A stretch of DNA of 64,000 bases, taken from positions 1,240,001 to 1,304,000 of the forward strand of contig JBLDXI010000001.1 of assembly GCA_047495785.1 (NCBI GenBank), given 5' to 3'. The position numbers were made by a program, and so were the translations under genes. This document shows positions 23,980 through 35,731 of the stretch, piece after piece (within the stretch, counting starts at the first letter, position 1; the number at the start of each line of letters is the position of its first letter). This stretch comes from Lepidodermella squamata. Lineage: Eukaryota; Gastrotricha. The notes beneath the pieces are model-generated. The model saw nothing but the letters and a program-made list of their open reading frames with translations, made no database searches and was not told the DNA's origin.

Positions 23980-25292
23980 ATGTGCAGAGGTGATGTCATC
24001 CTACTGCTTCATTTCGGCGCGATATCCATGGTTTGATATTTCGGAAATGGGATATATGAGAGACACGCCCTTTTTTGCTCAGGTTATTGGTGCCACTTTA
24101 ACCTTGGGAGCCGGTTATTTTCTGGTCAGCTACGAAAGTGCGATGAGATGGCTGTTCGCCCCGTTCGCAATTGTCAGCTTCGTGATAGGTTCCATCACGA
24201 TCGTCATTGGAATTTCGAGCTTCGTCGCCATCAAACACACCAGTGAATGCTTCAGGACTGCGGTTGGGACATTTCGTGCTGAATTTTCTTTTAAATTTTT
24301 CAAGAATTCAAATTTCAGGTCTTTGTTGCTTTCATCCTTGTTTTGGCATCTCTTGTGACAATTAGCGCTATAGCAGTGGTTAACAAAGTCGAGGTAATTT
24401 ATATATATGAATTCAATTAATCGTTCGGAATTTACTTTTGTATAGGCTTATGAGTTCATCAATCACGCAATGCGGCAAGAATCGCTTACAATGAGTGAAA
24501 ATGGCATTCTAGCTTTCGCTCACAGAAAGGTGGGTTCGATTTGTCGTTATTGTGCGTTTTATAATCCCGTTAATTACTATAGTTCAATTGTTGCGGACAT
24601 GGTCTGAATGTTACCAGGTGCACTCAATCGTACCCTCCGATTTCAAAATGCTACAGAGGATCTCCGTTGTGTTCGAAAGTTGGTTTCAATCTTTGAACCC
24701 ATAGCTTCGAAATGCCTAATTTTCCAGAGCTGTTTGGCGTCCTTATGGGGCGAAGTTATCGAACCAATTTTGGATGGCATGGCCATTCAACTCTTGATAA
24801 TTTGCGGTCTTATGGTAATTTTCGCGATGAAAATATTATTTCACTGAATGTTTTTTTATAGTTTTCAAGTATTTTCCTCTACGTTTGTTTATGCACAACC
24901 CATCGAACCCCTTTGAAGCACGTAATAAGGCGCCTTTCTCGAAACAGCCTTTTCGCTAATAATGACAGCCGAATCCTAACTCTGGAGAATATTTCAACAA
25001 TTTGTGGGTTGAAATTTGTGTTCAATTTTTTTTAATCATAATTTTTTTAATAGCTAAGCCGAACAGCTATCAAGACCACGCTCGGTCGGAATCTCTAATA
25101 ATGCTGCGACGTAGCCTTATTTTGGAACGGCGCCAATCTTTTCAGCAACAGCAACAGCAACAGCAACAACTTGCTTTTCGATCGCCATCCGTAAGCAGTT
25201 TAACAGTACAAATCGTCGAGCGGCTATTTTCGCGCGTTCGAACCGTGCGCCAGGCGAACCGCAGCCGTACGACAAGCAGCAGCAGTGCGTGA
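23980..25292 (+). CDS. Tetraspanin (array member 4) with poly-Gln C-terminal tail
   Basis: Exons 23980-24030, 24083-24262, 24319-24393, 24446-24529, 24583-24678, 24728-24814, 24862-25003 and 25054-25292, giving 317 aa. The start ATG gives MCRGDVILLLHFGAISM before the first intron, matching the first-exon position of the other members. The large loop has FNCCGHG, CTQSYPP and SPLCSKSC. After TM4 the protein continues for more than 100 residues: a basic stretch, a run of nine Gln encoded by mixed CAA/CAG codons at about 25141-25170, and an Arg/Ser-rich end (RTTSSSSA). The last intron (25004-25053) was chosen because it is the only phase that keeps the tail open. Such a tail is atypical for tetraspanins. 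Confidence 0.78.
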
Positions 25293-25576
25293 ATCATCGC
25301 GTGCCGCAATTGCGCAACACACACTCAGCTGGTCGCCTGCTGTTTACGATATGGATGACTCGTCGCCATCAGCACGCGACGCTAATCATCAAGCACACGC
25401 GCGTCTTCAAAAACATTTTCATTTCTAAAATTCAAGTTGTGGAATTATTTTTTGCTTCCTTACTAAGGCTACAACAATGCGGTGGCATTGGGTTTTACAA
25501 TTTTCTATTTTCAGTTTTTCTATAATAAATTGTCTGAAATGCAAACAAAATTCACATATTTTAGATCATCCGTAAA

Positions 25577-26380
25577 ATGTGTGATAGGAAGACCCTTCGT
25601 TTATCGATTATCGTTGTTAACGCCGTTTTTCTCTTCTTGGCGCTGATACTTGCCTACAATGGTGGCTGGATTTTCGCTCGATTCATGTCAACTTTACACG
25701 ATAGCCCGCCTGAATTCGGCGACGAGAACCTTCTCGTTATTCACGTTTCAATTACAGCCATGACAATCGGCTTGATCGCAGCTGCTGTCAGTATTCTAGG
25801 CTGGTTTGGGGCGGCGAAAGAATGCAGACCAGTTCTAGCTTGGGTTAGAACATTTAATTTAAATTTATTCGAATTTATCCAATTTTTTTAGTTTGTAATT
25901 CTAATGATTGCGGGTTTCCTCGCTATGTCGATATTCGGCGTTGTGGGAGTTTCGCGTTATCGTCTGCTCAACGATGTTGTTCGAACGACTCTTGAAGCTG
26001 ACATTTCGAGTAATGGTACAAAAGGAAGTTTAATGAAACTCGCTCATAGCCGATACAACTGTTGCGGGATCGACAACGAGGCGAAATGCGATCGTGATTA
26101 TCCACCCTACGGCAAAAATGGGACTTCAAAATGCCCGATGGGATCGTCACTTTGCCAACGCGGATGTTTACACCCCTTACTGGAAAACGTCTTCATGCTT
26201 CCTTACATCTTTGGCTGCTCTCTTGTTCAATTTATTCTTTCTTTAATATCGGTAAAAAAATCCGCCTTAAAATATTTTTTATAATTATTTTTCAATTTTT
26301 TTCAGCTGATTTTGGTGGCAATGGCAGCGGCGCTAATTGGCAGAATCACTCAACGAGTCGATTACGTTGTAATTGAATGA
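25577..26380 (+). CDS. Tetraspanin (array member 5)
   Basis: Three exons, 25577-25843, 25892-26251 and 26306-26380, giving 233 aa. The four-helix layout is intact; the large loop has YNCCGIDNE, CDRDYPPYG and SSLCQRGC. The introns that flank the CCG exon in members 1, 2, 4, 7 and 11 are missing, so one exon covers TM3, the loop and TM4. This structure is shared with members 6 and 10. A TATTTTAG acceptor-like site lies 12 nt before the ATG. Member 6 starts 134 nt downstream. Confidence 0.9.
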
Positions 26381-26514
26381 AAAACCACTCATCGAACTAA
26401 TCCTACTCATTTCAATTTCAACATTTTGTTATTCGATTAAATTTTGATTTTTTTGGGAAAATTATTCGTAATTAGTCATTTTTTATACCGAGTTTTTTTC
26501 ACCCATTGCTGAAA

Positions 26515-27333
26515 ATGTGTGGCAACAAAGCTGTCCGCCGTCTTCTTGTTTCGTTCAACGTCATTTTCCTGCTTCTCTCGCTGTCGCTGATCGGCATCGG
26601 TTCTTGGATTATTTCCGACTTCACCGCCATCCTCAAGTACGCCCCGCCTCATTTGAGTGAAGACAAACTGCTGATTCAGGATGTTGGCATTGCTGCTGTG
26701 TCAATCGGCGTCATTTCGGCCATCATCAGCTTCCTCGGCTGCTGCGGCGCTGCCAAGGAAAGCCGCAAAATGCTGTTCTCTGTAAGTTTAAATAATTGAC
26801 CTAATTTCGGACATTTTATTTCCCCGTTTTTAGTTCATGCTTTTGATGATCGTCATCCTCCTGGCTGTCCTCGTTTCGGCCATTGTCGCCGTCACGCGCC
26901 AAGACCTCGTCTACCAGGTCATCCGCAAGACCCTGGAAGCCGAGGCCACGTCGAACGGCACCGACACCGGCCTGCTCAAGTTCGCCCACGACACCTTCGG
27001 CTGCTGCGGCGTCACCGACATGCCGACCTGCGACCAGGACTACCCGCCCATCAACACGACCACTGGTGAATCGGTCTGCAAAGCGGGCTCGACCCTTTGC
27101 CAGACCGGCTGCTTGACGAAACTGTGGCAGAACATGTTCTCGCCATACATGCGCGTCGCCTCGACTGTCCTCTTCACCCTGTCCGGCATCGTCGTAAGCA
27201 TAATTTTCCGTCATTTTTTACATCAATTCTGATGGCGTCTATAAATTTTTCCCAGTGCGTCGGAATCGCTTTCGCTGCTCTCCTGTTCTCTTCCGTTGGT
27301 AACCATGGCTACAGCTACGTTCGCCAGGACTAA
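26515..27333 (+). CDS. Tetraspanin (array member 6), GC-rich codon usage
   Basis: Exons 26515-26781, 26834-27193 and 27256-27333, giving 234 aa, co-linear with member 5 and clearly its closest relative (LEAEATSNGT against LEADISSNGT after TM3). The loop has FGCCGVTD, CDQDYPP and STLCQTGC. The coding sequence is far richer in C-ending codons (GTC, ATC, CTC, GCC) than its neighbours. This often marks a highly expressed gene, though gene conversion or drift could also produce it. A large open frame on the opposite strand is a by-product of that composition. Confidence 0.92.
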
Positions 27334-28162
27334 AAAGCTCACTAATGAACTCAGAACAAAACTGTAACTAAAAACTGAGCTCAAGTTTGATGAATTATCT
27401 TAAAGCGTGCGTGATAGTACAACTGCATGAATTTCTCACCTCCAAGCGCTTTTCTCGTATTAAAATATTCTTTACAAGGAAACAACAATATAATATGAAA
27501 GTAACATGATCAAAGAATAAAAAGGTTCAAAACAAGCGAGTTGCTGCGATTGATTTAATCGAGTAAAATTCTGTTAAGTAGCTAATTTCAAAAATGATTC
27601 GCTTTTAGTTCGAAAGATTCGTTGTGGAATAAAAATAATGGTCTTGAAGTTATATATACGCCAAGTCGATAAAGCAGCGATAAACGATGAGCGTTGAGGA
27701 AGTAAGCAATTAAGGCATCGCTAACTCCTTCAACCCAAAAATAACCTGTCTATACGTTTGCTTTTTATGGCGGGCGGGCGCGGGCCGATCTCGTGGAAAA
27801 TCATTGCCGAATGCATTTTGATGAGCTGCGCTTTTTGGCGTTTTCGCAATGCAAGGCGTGTTCAGTGAGCCGAGATATTCGGAAACAGCCGATAAAAAGT
27901 AGCCTGGCTATAATAGTATAGCTGAGAATGATATAAGACTGTTTGTAACAAAATCCCACCTTGAGTCTCAACCTCAAATTAGGTATCCATAAATTAAAAG
28001 AAAGAATATCGATATTTGATTGAAAATTCGCACGGGGAGGATTCCATCATCCTTCACGATTTCGAATATTCGAATATTCAACTTTTAATTAACTAATGTT
28101 TTTTCTCGACGCCCGCATTTATTTTTCAAAACACTGTTTCAACATGTTCTAGAAAATCAGAG
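27334..28162. other. Intergenic region before the small secreted protein pair
   Basis: 3'UTR of tetraspanin 6 followed by AT-rich sequence. A GTTCTAG acceptor-like site ends at 28152, ten nt before the next ATG. No coding exon seen. Confidence 0.4.
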
Positions 28163-28729
28163 ATGCGGTATTTTGCTATAATTTTTTTTACTGTTCTAAC
28201 GATCGCGTCGGCCTTTGAAGACGAAGAATTCGCAACTCCGGCAGCTGAGGAAGAAACTACCGCGGCTGATAGAAATGTTGACGTTGACGTTGATGGCGTG
28301 CTGAAAAGTATTGACGACGATTTCAACCAGCTGAGAAAGCAGGTCGAGGAGCGCCGATCACAGGTGTCAGAAAAGACCGTCCATATCCAAGTGCTATTCG
28401 ATAAAGCCGAGAATTTGTACAACGAAATTGTCAACCATACCCAAGCTGCTAACGCGACCTTGCATGCTGTCAACATCGACATCGGCATGTTGAATAAAGC
28501 CAAGGAATATTTGAATCTACTGCCTGAGAAACAGGCGGAAATTAGTGGCTACATCAAGAAAGCTCGAGAGGCTATCAAAATTGAAACAATTATTGCAAAA
28601 GAAGCTTTAGATACAGCGAAAAAAGGCCTTGAATCTATTCGCGGAATTGTTTCCACTGCTTCAGCTGCATCACAGCTAACGGCCTCCGGCAGTATTTTGA
28701 CGGCGGCAATTATCGTTCTTTTTATCTGA
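28163..28729 (+). CDS. Small secreted, probably GPI-anchored coiled-coil protein (copy A), unrecognised family
   Basis: A single exon of 188 aa. It starts with a cleavable-type signal peptide (MRYFAIIFFTVLTIASA), then an acidic linker (EDEEFATPAAEEETTAA). A largely helical body follows with heptad-like spacing (KSIDDDFNQLRKQVEERRSQ ...) and sequons NHT and NAT in the block NHTQAANATLH. A Ser/Ala-rich stretch and a hydrophobic end with no cytoplasmic tail (SILTAAIIVLFI) suggest a GPI attachment signal. There are no cysteines in the mature part. I recognise no domain family. Its paralogue is at 29649. The pair interrupts the tetraspanin array; whether it is functionally tied to it is unknown. 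Confidence 0.72.
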   Translation: MRYFAIIFFTVLTIASAFEDEEFATPAAEEETTAADRNVDVDVDGVLKSIDDDFNQLRKQVEERRSQVSEKTVHIQVLFDKAENLYNEIVNHTQAANATLHAVNIDIGMLNKAKEYLNLLPEKQAEISGYIKKAREAIKIETIIAKEALDTAKKGLESIRGIVSTASAASQLTASGSILTAAIIVLFI

Positions 28730-29648
28730 GCACCTTGTTTTACGCTTTATTTTTTGTGTATTTTTATAAAATGTGTGCAAAATTAATTTCCTCGAATTTT
28801 TCTCTCAATTTTAAAATTTTTCCACTCATCGATTTCCTCAGCGCATAAGGCAATATTCTTATCGGGCATGCTCCAATGTTGATCCGATTTATTATTCCAG
28901 TTGACCCTGATAAATTAGGGATCTGTAAATGTAATGTCACAGCATATCAGGGAAGACTGTCGAAATTTCGAAAAATTCGAGGAAACAAATCTCTGCGCCA
29001 CTATAATTCTTGGAAATATGTATATTCCTTCATTTCTTATCCGGTGATCGATGTTGATCCTTTCTGAAATAAAACCTGTTCACCTTGTTATCTTAAAGGT
29101 TATTTGTGGCTTTTAAATTGGCCTCATTTTAAATTACGCTCCTCTCAAGCCAGCTTATCAGCTAAAACGTATGAGCAACCGCAGAATATTAATCGAAAAG
29201 GTCACGAAAATCAGAGAAAATCAAAGAAAATTTCAATGTTTCGAAACGTGCGAACAGACCTATAGACCTAACGAGTAAACCAAGAATTGATACACCAATA
29301 AAAATGCAAAAATAATCAGCATGACCTTGCTTTTAATGATATTTTCAGGGTAATGAGTCATCTCGCCAATTTTGCAAGAAGCATGGCGTTTTTTTCCATC
29401 CTGATTCACGATCACCAATGTTTTTGAGTACATACTACGCCGAGGCCATCAGCAAAAAGTGAGACCGCCACGCGATTCCTAATTTTTTAGCTATAAATCA
29501 TGAATCAGGCCATCAATTTAAAGCCATCATTTATCACTTTTCCTGCTTGATAATCACTCCGTTTAATAACCATTTGCCAAAATATGATTTTTCCTTTCCT
29601 TTCTTTTCAATATAGCGATTTCATTGTAATCATATTGAAAATCCGAGA
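28730..29648. other. Intergenic region between the two small secreted protein genes
   Basis: AT-rich; a GAAATAAAA polyadenylation-like signal lies at about 29066. Polypyrimidine sequence ending in ATATAG at 29615 lies 33 nt before the next ATG. No coding exon seen. Confidence 0.4.
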
Positions 29649-30200
29649 ATGCGTGCTTTTGCTGTCGTGTCTATTGCCGCAATCCTGTTTATCTCGGCTG
29701 TGGTTGCCGATGATGCTGGTAAATCCGAACAACCGGGCGAAAAGAGCAACACGGGTGATGTCAAAGTCGACGCTAACGAGGTGCTTAGCAATATCACCCG
29801 CGATTTCAGCGAGCTGAAGAAGGAAATCAGTGAGCGCGAGACCAAGACCAATGAAACCAGCCACATTCAGGCGCTGTTCAACACGGCCGAAAACATGTAT
29901 CACGAAATCTTGAACCGAACCCAGGCTGCTAATGCCACCCTGCACTCTGCTAATTCCGACAACGCTGCAGTTACGGAAGCCAAGGGATTTATGAGCGGCG
30001 AATTGCCCAAGAAGCAGGAACAAATCGGTGCTCTCATCGAGAAGACTCGCGAAGCTCTTCAAATTGAAAGTAAATTGAAGAAGGACATCGATGGAGTTCG
30101 CGGCCTTGTGAAGAATAAGCTATCTTCTGGCGCTTCGACTTGCGTTGCTTCAGCCGTTGTTTTGGCTACCACTATGGCAACTATTGCCTTTACCCTCTAA
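29649..30200 (+). CDS. Small secreted, probably GPI-anchored coiled-coil protein (copy B), unrecognised family
   Basis: A single exon of 183 aa, paralogous to the gene at 28163. Both share the layout V[DK]VD.[ND]xVL..I..DF..L[KR]K, then S.IQxLF[ND].AEN.Y.EI.N, then TQAANATLH, then I.K.REA..IE. It has a signal peptide (MRAFAVVSIAAILFISAVVA), a Lys/Glu-rich helical body, several sequons (NIT, NET, NRT, NAT) and a hydrophobic C-terminal end (ASAVVLATTMATIAFTL) preceded by small residues (SSGAS) that suit GPI attachment. No enzymatic motif is visible. A surface spacer, adhesion or matrix role is only a guess. Confidence 0.74.
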   Translation: MRAFAVVSIAAILFISAVVADDAGKSEQPGEKSNTGDVKVDANEVLSNITRDFSELKKEISERETKTNETSHIQALFNTAENMYHEILNRTQAANATLHSANSDNAAVTEAKGFMSGELPKKQEQIGALIEKTREALQIESKLKKDIDGVRGLVKNKLSSGASTCVASAVVLATTMATIAFTL

Positions 30201-31817
30201 ACATCATCCCGTTTGCTTTGTAATGTTTGACACCTGAAGAGAGAAATCGGATTGATTTAATCAATTGTTTGACTTGTTTGAGCTTGTTTGAATCTAGTAT
30301 AATGCAGTACTTGGCACATTTGATTTATCTGAACTGATATATAGCAACATAGGAAATAATGCGAAATAAAGACGATTGGCGAATGGTTGTTCTATTTGTA
30401 AATTTCAGCTGTTGCAGTCAATGACTGATACTGGTTTATATATTTCAAGAGTCAAACTTCTGATCCTGGAAGTTCTGCGTATTCGAGAAATTGCAGTTTA
30501 TTTATGCTAATAGGATTCAGCATTTTTTTTACTCTTAGACAATTTCATGCGTTTTGCCAACCTAAATGTAAGGTTCCAGGTCATATTTTCCAGAGTCAGG
30601 ATTTTCGAGCATCACGTTTTACGTAGAATCAGACACTTTAAATTTCAGCTGATTCACGCTAGGAGAGGGCATTATGCGAAATCGATTTAAAAAATCAGGG
30701 ATTTATTCAATAGTTTCGGAAGGCATCATCATAAAGCTGACGTCGCCGGGTATCTAAAATGGTAAAATCATATGGGAAATCTGGGGCATCTCAAGATGAG
30801 AAAAGCTGGAATCCCAATAATCGGAAAATTTCACTCTAAATGGGACCTCAATGTTACGGGGCAAGTTGAACCTTAATAAAAAATCTAGATAGATAAAATG
30901 GACTTTGCAGGATTTCCTGTTGTGTCTGCAATAGATGCGCTAATTCGCTATTTCACCCGATGTCTGATTCCTCGAGTTTATCCGCCTTTAATTCCGTGAA
31001 TTTGCCCAGAAATAGTAGGAAAAGGCTTTTAAACTATCGGAGCAGCTGTGCTTAGATATGCCCAATATAAAACGTGGGAATTCTTGCTGTAGATACCCAA
31101 CCTTTCCATAGTGGTTCTATTACATGAATGGGCTAATTTTGGCCAAAAAAATCGTTGCCCGTGTGCAGGACCGGCTATATTTTGTTACATTCCAGACAAA
31201 AAAGCGCGTAGTGTGTGCTATGTGCAGATAAATCATAGATAAGATGTTGGCCCTGTTGGAAGGAAATATTATTCCTGTACTCCAGATACAAGTACCTGAG
31301 AGGTCGTTGTGTAAATTGTGCACAAGTGTGTCGCCGCCCGCCTATAATAATGACGAAACACCGCAACGCGTGATGATTCATCACCGCCGTCTCCTCGCCC
31401 GCCCAAGCCGCGCATATTATAGCAGGTGACGAGGCATAGGCGGCACCACTTCGTGTGGCCGCAACGAGTTTCACTTTTCGGGTATAATGCGATTCGGTAC
31501 TTTCGGTGCCACGCAACAAAAATACCTATGCGAAAATAATAATTAGCCAGCGATAGCCAATAGGCGGTGTCGCGACTAAACGCGGCTTATTGCCTTTACA
31601 AATAAATAAATATTATGGAATTGCTGGCGTAGTGACGACGCCGACTATGAAACATCAAGGTAATAAAAGCGTTATCGTGTTTATTTACTCTGCGATTTTG
31701 CTGATTATAGTGCACAAAAAATTGCAGCCCCTTTTTTCATGAATAAGCCTGATAAAAACCGATTCCCCGATTAATCCCAATTTTTTAAATAATTTTACAT
31801 AGAATCTTCAAATAAAT
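30201..31817. other. 1.6-kb intergenic region, no gene seen
   Basis: Contains AATAAA-type signals for the upstream gene (about 30364) and a GC-richer patch at about 31330-31480. A TTTACATAG acceptor-like site ends at 31802, 15 nt before the next ATG. No exon is supportable. Confidence 0.4.
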
Positions 31818-32755
31818 ATGGCTGTTCAAGGCTGTGGTCTGAAATTCATCAAGTACTCACTATTCGTTTTCAACCTGATTTTCTGGGTAAGGCATTGTTC
31901 GCATTATATCAATCTAAAATAGTCATTTTTTCTATCTGAAGTTGATTGGTTGTGCTCTTCTTGCCGTTGGAATCTGGTTTTTAGTCGATAGCCAACAGTT
32001 TTTGAAATATGCAAGCAGTAAGAAAAAGATGACATATTTAGCAAAATAAGCTTGATTTTCCTATTTTTCTAGATACGTCGGTCGGTTCCAGCCAAACCAT
32101 GGTTCTCGGTCTCGGCATCGGCGTTGTCGTCATCGGCGCCATCATTATGATAACCGGATTTTTGGGATGTTGCGGAGCGGTTCGCGAGTCGGAATGCATG
32201 TTGGCATCGGTAAAATTAGGATTCTCAAATAATTATTGCCCTTAATTTTTTATTTTCAGTTTTTCGCTATTTTACTTCTCATTTTTGCCGCCATGGTTGC
32301 TCTTGGCGTCATCTCCCTCGTCTACAAAGATCCAGTAAATTGGAAATATATAATTCCTAATAGAGATTACCCTTTTTTAATTTATAGATTAAAAATTTTG
32401 TGAGGGATGTAATGAATGCGGAAGCCAGTGCAGGCATACAGGATGGTATATTAAAATGGTCCAACGACAAGGTAAAAATCAATCCCATGAGTTTTATTGC
32501 TTTCTATCTTTTCCCTTCGCCATCTAGTGGGGTTGTTGTGGTGTTGAGAGCCAAACTGCATGCAAGGTTGCCTACCCGCCAACCAGCGTTTGCACTCTAG
32601 GCTCGACAAAATGTTCGAACGGTTGTCTCGACTCGATCTGGAATAACCTAATTTTAAACATGGCTAACGGCGCCGGCATCGCCCTTCTCGTTACATGTGG
32701 TGTGCTGCTGTTCGGCATGGTTTTTGCCATGATTTTATGCTGCAAGGTGCGCTGA
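31818..32755 (+). CDS. Tetraspanin (array member 7)
   Basis: Exons 31818-31886, 31942-32017, 32073-32209, 32260-32334, 32388-32471 and 32528-32755, giving 222 aa. It starts MAVQGCGLKFIKYSLFVFN, the classic tetraspanin N-terminus, and continues LIGCALLAVGIWFLVD and GFLGCCGAVRES. The large loop has WGCCGVES, CKVAYPP and STKCSNGC. TM4 ends with a short basic tail (CCKVR). An intron splits the first exon after the small loop (32018-32072), a position not seen in the neighbours. Confidence 0.9.
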
Positions 32756-33229
32756 TCAACTGCTTATTGTTGAATCGTTGCAATACTGTCATGCGATATT
32801 TTATCTCCTCTCACGCAAAGCTTCGAAATTGTTATATTAAGCTGGCTTTTATCGCGCTGAAATTTTCATCATCAATATGTCCGTTAATTGAAAAGGAAAA
32901 GCAGTAAATTATTCGGAACTTTTTTCGATTACTTTTGTTAAATTTTGGCGAACCGCCAATGCTCTCATCGCTTCTATTTTTGAGCATTCAAATGATGACC
33001 GACTTTAAATTACCAAGGTGTTGGACGGCGGTGCGGCTTTTATAGTTCGAATTGAGGTCACATTAATACAGCCTGGAAAGAGGGCTAGGTCATAATTACA
33101 GACAAAAAATCACCACGTCTCGCCAAAAATCACGGTCAGCAAGGCCATTCGGTGCATTTGGCTATATTTATATGGTGTACTTAGTTGCTGAAATAAAAAC
33201 ATCGCCGAGTATTATATTGTTGGAAAATA
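32756..33229. other. Intergenic region, no gene seen
   Basis: 3' flank of tetraspanin 7 and leader of tetraspanin 8. Only short frames without recognisable features. Confidence 0.35.
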
Positions 33230-34161
33230 ATGACTGAAGACAACGTCGGCCGCGAACAGCAGCCCGGCGTGAGCGTGGGCGTCTCAAGATCGACGCCACT
33301 TTTAATTTTACAATGGATTTTGCTTGTTTTCAATTTTTTGCTATGCGTAAGTTATTTTAATGAATCGAATATCGCTGCATTTTTCCGCATGCAGGTAGCC
33401 GGTGTATCTGTCCTTCTACAAGGCGCATGGCTGCTGGCTGATGCTCAAAGTTATTTCCGGCTTTTCTTAGTCACACCTCCACCAGCTACTCTCAGTCATG
33501 CGCATTCGCTGATTCAGAGTCTTGGTATAAGCCTGACAATTATTGGCTCGTTGGGTTTAACCGGCGGCTTCATCGGCCTTTGCAATATTATTCGATCGCA
33601 TCAAGGAATTTTAGCTCTGGTATAACCTATTTTCATTTTCGTTTATTTAACATTTTTCTCGTAATTTCCCCAGTATTTAACCCTGATGACGTTCATGTTC
33701 TGCTCCTTCCTGGCAATTGGCCTGATTTCAATTAGGCAAGATGAGCCTGGCAGCGACGCGATCAGTGACGTGATGGAGGACGAAATTGAGTTCAATGCCA
33801 ATAACGGCTTACTCGCATGGACTTCGAATCGATTCAACTGCTGTGGCATCTCCAGTTTAGATTATTGCGATCGCGATTATCCAGGTCGTTATTGCTTAGC
33901 GAATTCAACGTCCTGCGAAAAGGTGAGAAAATTAATTAAAAAAACCCACCTTAATAATTTTCGCCACAGGGTTGTCTCACTGAATTTATTGAAAATATCG
34001 CTCAACCAACGGCTCATTTCGCCGCAATTATTTCGTTTGCTTCGTGCGGTGTTTTAGTAAGTAAAATCTCATATTTTCGAGTCGCTGTTTTACAGCTTTT
34101 TTGCTTCAAGGTAATCGCAGTTGTTGTCTCGTTGTTGGTTTGCTGTACACGGCATTTTTAA
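33230..34161 (+). CDS. Tetraspanin (array member 8)
   Basis: Exons 33230-33346, 33395-33619, 33674-33922, 33970-34056 and 34096-34161, giving 247 aa. The N-terminus is longer than usual (MTEDNVGREQQPGVSVGVSR before TM1). The large loop has FNCCGISS, CDRDYPG and STSCEKGC. The first extracellular loop is Pro-rich (VTPPPATLSH). The short C-terminus ends CCTRHF. AATAAA lies at 34556, nearly 400 nt after the stop, so a long 3'UTR is possible. Confidence 0.84.
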
Positions 34162-34861
34162 TCGCCCAATTCATTTTCAACAACAAATTTATTCAAGCTT
34201 TACGATACTCGATGGGCCGGGCGGTTATTATTATTTCTTTAAATCGCCGCCGATAAGACACATATTTGAACGATTATTGAGAGAAAAATCTATTTCTTTA
34301 TTATCGCATCTTGCTCTCTCTCTATTGTTTGCTCAATCCCCTGGGTGTTTTAGTAATTGTTCGGCTTTTGGCATTATTATCGTTACTAAATATAACGTGA
34401 ACTTCTACTTCGAAATGGCAGCAAAACTTTTCGATTTTATTGTACATAATTGTAGATAAAAGTCGAGGAAATTTATTTGAAATGATTGCGTTAATGTTGT
34501 AATTTCACTTTTCATATCTTCATTACGAATATTATGATATTAATTAATTAGTCGAAATAAAGGCGAGAGCATTGTGAAATCGCGTTTTTTCCCCCGTTTT
34601 TTGATGTCGCCGTTCAACAATCGAATTGAAGCAGGGCGCGTGATTCTCGTTATTGGTGATTAAATTTCGCGCTGGTAAATGACGTAATGCTGAGCAGTAG
34701 GTCACTGCGATTTTCTAACGACGACCGTATACGCAAAAGAGTGAGGTCGTGTACTATCATTATTTGTCAACATGCCGATGTCGCAATGACATAAAAAATC
34801 GGCGTTTTTGATATCTACAATATTAGACCCTGTAAAATTTTTATTGCAATAGAACATCAAA
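34162..34861. other. 3' flank and intergenic region
   Basis: Probable long 3'UTR of tetraspanin 8 to about 34580, then AT-rich spacer. TTGCAATAG ends at 34852, nine nt before the next ATG, and resembles a splice acceptor. Confidence 0.4.
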
Positions 34862-35731
34862 ATGACGCTTAACAATTATTGCTGCAGCTTGAGTACTGCC
34901 AAAACTTGGCTCTTCGGATTTATCCTCATTTTATGGGTAAGTGCTTTGCTTGTAAACATTTTTTAAAGTAGCATGTCGTCTTTCAGGGCATCGGCTCAGT
35001 TCTAATCGCATGTGGTATCGTAATTTTACTCGACTGCCAACCGATTTTCGTATTTTCGGAAATCGCATCCGAAAACGAAGATGTCCAACAGGCAATCATG
35101 CTGCTGAACAGCCTGATTGCTGTTTTGCTGATCTTGGGCACTGTTCTAATGATCGCTGGCTTTATCGGCTGTTTCGCGACGGCGATTGACAATCAGCGGA
35201 TGATATGTTTGGTAATAACCCTGACTATTTTCCAGAACAAAAATCGAGTCCCATTTTATTTTTAGTTTTTCATCACTCTCTTCGTTGTCATGCTCGGTCT
35301 GCTGTCGATAAGTGCAATTTTTATCGTTCAGCAATACAAACTGAGGGTGATGCTCGAGGCGATAATGAAAATCGAGCAATCGGCTAATACACAAAATGGC
35401 CTTTTAAACGCAGCCCACGAAGAGGTAAATTTCAAGTTAAAATGCTGAAAAATTAATTTTTTGTTCCAACTTATAGCTTGGATGTTGCGGTATCCGGAAC
35501 ACGGCGTTTTGCACGAAAGACTACCCTCCTAACATGATGTGTCACTTTGGCTCCAGGAATTGTCGCCGCGGCTGTCTCGACGACGTATGGTATCGCCTGG
35601 TAATGCCGAAAATGCGTGTTTTCTTGGGAATTTCTCTCACATCGTGCGCGCTACTCGCCATCGGGATGACACTTGCCGTATACGTTTACGTGAAAATTAA
35701 CGACTCGTTATTCGATGAAACAATGCTTTGA
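34862..35731 (+). CDS. Tetraspanin (array member 9)
   Basis: Exons 34862-34936, 34987-35211, 35266-35424 and 35477-35731, giving 237 aa. It starts MTLNNYCCSLSTAKTW. The first large exon carries TM2 with GFIGCFA in place of the usual G-C/Y-x-GA. The large loop has LGCCGIRN, CTKDYPP and SRNCRRGC. TM4 (FLGISLTSCALLAIGMTLAVYVYV) is followed by an acidic tail of about 13 aa (INDSLFDETML). Confidence 0.88.

Noticed and set aside
26816-27214. 132-codon open frame opposite tetraspanin 6
   Set aside because: A shadow of the GC-rich coding strand: its residues are the reverse reading of C-ending codons in a clearly real gene.
28876-29067. 63-codon frame between the two small secreted protein genes
   Set aside because: No signal peptide, no similarity to the flanking pair and no splice context; probably the 3' flank of the first gene.
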